From Alphaproteobacteria bacterium (GTDB lineage: Bacteria > Pseudomonadota > Alphaproteobacteria > GCA-2731375), in the NCBI GenBank assembly GCA_030746295.1, contig JASLMY010000219.1, forward strand, positions 1 to 8,374: a stretch of 8,374 nucleotides of DNA, given 5' to 3'. The notes beneath the pieces are model-generated. The model did no database searches. It was not told where the DNA came from and saw only the letters and a list, made by a program, of their open reading frames with translations. Both the position numbers and the translations under genes were made by a program. This document shows positions 7,258-8,374 of the stretch, piece by piece; within the stretch, counting starts at the first letter, position 1, and each line of letters starts with the position of its first letter.

Positions 7258-7959
7258 ATGGGGTACAACGCCGCGATCCATATGGATTGGGGGGTGTTCT
7301 TCGTCCTGGAAGTGGCGGCGGCGCCGCTGCGTTCCTTGCTGCCGCCGGGTATCGCCCCGGTCGAGCGGACCCCAGGTCAAGCGTTGCTCGCCGTCAACCT
7401 GGTGCATTTCCTCGGTGGCGGCGACCAGGTCGACCTGCCCCAGAACCACGAAATCGACATCGGTGTCGCCGTGCCGGTGGACAACACCGCCTATACCGGC
7501 CTGCCTCAGGCGGCATCGGCGGCGCATGTGCTGAACATCGTCTCGACATCCGAGGACTACCTCGAGATCTGCCGGGACAGCGGCTACCGGGTGCATGGCG
7601 GCCAAGGCTTGGAATTCGACATTGCGCCCTCCGGGCTAGACGGCCGTGTGCGTGATGGGGAGGGGGCCATTCTGTCGTTCGCCGCCAGGGGTCGCGATCA
7701 CGCCTTTCAGCCGTTCTCCCGCGTCGGGCAGGACGTCATCCACGACCACCGCGGCGAGTTCCGCTTGAACTTCGTGCTTGAAGGCGAGGGGGCGGCGGCG
7801 GCGGCGCCAGAGATGTTCGACCTGACCTTGCACGACCATCCGTTCTTCCTGGGGCTCGACTTGGATGGCGAGAGCCCGCGACAACTCGAGACCTTCGCCC
7901 TCAGGCCCGGCGGCAAGGCTACGATGTCGTTCTATGTTCCTGATGAAGGCCTGACCTAG
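7258..7959 (+). CDS. Uncharacterised protein, possibly acetoacetate-decarboxylase-like fold
   Basis: A 233-residue protein without signal peptide or membrane segments. I do not recognise it with certainty. The layout, an early LLPPGIAP turn, then GQALLAVNLVHF, a strand with NHEIDIGVAVPV and later short beta-strands with GLEFDIAPS, recalls the acetoacetate-decarboxylase-like/DUF2071 group, in which a 'LLP.gl.p' turn precedes a barrel of strands. The only lysine in the protein is Lys220 near the C-terminus, so the Schiff-base lysine of true acetoacetate decarboxylase is missing. The C-terminal half is rich in His and Asp (HDHRGE, LHDHPFF), which could bind a metal. The start at 7258 has a GAGGCGGGG stretch just before it; Met9 (7282) lacks one. 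It lies 25 bases after the dipeptidase gene in the same direction and is probably co-transcribed with it. Its stop overlaps that of the convergent pump gene. Confidence 0.8.
   Translation: MGYNAAIHMDWGVFFVLEVAAAPLRSLLPPGIAPVERTPGQALLAVNLVHFLGGGDQVDLPQNHEIDIGVAVPVDNTAYTGLPQAASAAHVLNIVSTSEDYLEICRDSGYRVHGGQGLEFDIAPSGLDGRVRDGEGAILSFAARGRDHAFQPFSRVGQDVIHDHRGEFRLNFVLEGEGAAAAAPEMFDLTLHDHPFFLGLDLDGESPRQLETFALRPGGKATMSFYVPDEGLT
7792..7806 (+). repeat. (GCG)5 trinucleotide run coding five alanines
   Basis: Five identical GCG codons in a row (Ala179-183) inside the uncharacterised gene, in a loop-like GEGAAAAAPE segment. It could vary in length by replication slippage without breaking the frame. Confidence 0.7.
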
Positions 7960-8374
7960 GCGCCGAGAGTAGGCGGCGTTCGCTTGGCGCCGTCGGACGA
8001 TCGAGCCGCGGGCGAGGGCACCGTCTCCTTCTCGCGGGCGACGAAGCTGTAGACGCTCGGGACGACGAACAGGGTCAGCAGGGTGCCGACCAGCAGCCCG
8101 CCGATGACCGTGACGCCGATCGCCTGACGACTGACCGCGCCCGGCCCGCTTGCGATCGCCAAGGGCAGGATGCCGAGGATCATCGAGCCCGAGGTCATGA
8201 GGATCGGGCGCAACCGCTGTTCCGCCGCCTTCGCGACCGCCTCGGTCCGGTCCAGACCCTCCTCCTGGAGCTGATTGGCGAACTCGCAGATCAGGATCCC
8301 ATGCTTCGTGATCAGGCCGACAAGCGTGATGATGCCGATCATGGAATAGACGTTCGAGGTGTGTCCGGTCAGCA
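7956..8374 (-). CDS. RND-family efflux pump inner-membrane transporter, C-terminal end (5' part outside the window)
   Basis: The last 138 residues of an RND proton-driven exporter of the AcrB/HAE1 type, which exports drugs or other small molecules with a membrane-fusion protein and an outer-membrane channel. The frame is open to the right edge; the internal Met at 8342 is not the start, because the residues before it (LTGHTSNVYS) continue the family pattern. The segment VGLITKHGILICEFANQL is the conserved cytoplasmic-side helix of the second RND repeat. It is followed by the loop EAVAKAAEQRLRPILMTS, then LGILPLAIASGPGA and the last membrane helix GGLLVGTLLTLFVVPSVY. After it comes a short hydrophilic Ser/Pro/Lys-rich tail. 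It converges on the uncharacterised gene, sharing four bases at the stops; the membrane-fusion partner would be farther right. Confidence 0.93.
   Translation of the reverse strand, partial: LTGHTSNVYSMIGIITLVGLITKHGILICEFANQLQEEGLDRTEAVAKAAEQRLRPILMTSGSMILGILPLAIASGPGAVSRQAIGVTVIGGLLVGTLLTLFVVPSVYSFVAREKETVPSPAARSSDGAKRTPPTLGA

Noticed and set aside
6489..7605. Minus-strand frames opposite the dipeptidase end and the 7258 gene
   Set aside because: They overlap two well-supported plus-strand genes and have composition typical of antisense frames in GC-rich DNA.
1..8374. CRISPR arrays, tRNA or rRNA genes, intact insertion sequences
   Set aside because: No regularly spaced repeats, no tRNA-like cloverleaf and no transposase frame were seen.

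Overview
The window is a high-GC stretch, apparently of a proteobacterium. That guess rests on an RND-type drug exporter, a Sec-exported M20 dipeptidase and strong G/C preference at third codon positions; the genus cannot be told. The left 62% is one unbroken minus-strand reading frame, the 5' part of a giant modular polyketide synthase (PKS) that runs off the left edge. The right part holds two co-oriented plus-strand genes and, convergent to them, the 3' end of an RND pump gene that runs off the right edge.

The PKS gene starts at 5175 and reads DH - FkbH(FkbM) - ACP - KS. It begins with a hotdog dehydratase domain with intact catalytic His and Asp. An FkbH-type glyceryl-loading domain follows (HAD fold, D-C-D motif), and an FkbM-family O-methyltransferase is inserted inside its N-terminal part. 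An acyl carrier protein with its phosphopantetheine Ser comes next, then a ketosynthase with its complete Cys-His-His triad, cut by the window edge at its C-terminal end. By family knowledge this is a starter module that takes a C3 unit from 1,3-bisphosphoglycerate onto the ACP. O-methylation and dehydration of that unit are inferred from the accessory domains. No acyltransferase domain is visible.

The PKS gene and the plus-strand genes diverge from a 338-bp intergenic region (5176-5513). This region is visibly less GC-rich than its surroundings around 5330-5440. It carries a perfect 18-bp tandem duplication (possibly a relic insertion-sequence end), a 6+6 bp inverted repeat and an 8-bp inverted pair, so it holds the likely divergent promoters and their control.

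On the plus strand, an exported PepV-like M20 dipeptidase (5514-7232) is followed after 25 bp by an uncharacterised 233-residue protein, perhaps of the acetoacetate-decarboxylase-like fold (7258-7959); the two look like an operon. The stop of the latter overlaps the stop of the RND pump gene by four bases. Whether peptidase and pump belong to the PKS pathway (maturation, self-protection, export) is open: they are next to it but not co-transcribed with it.
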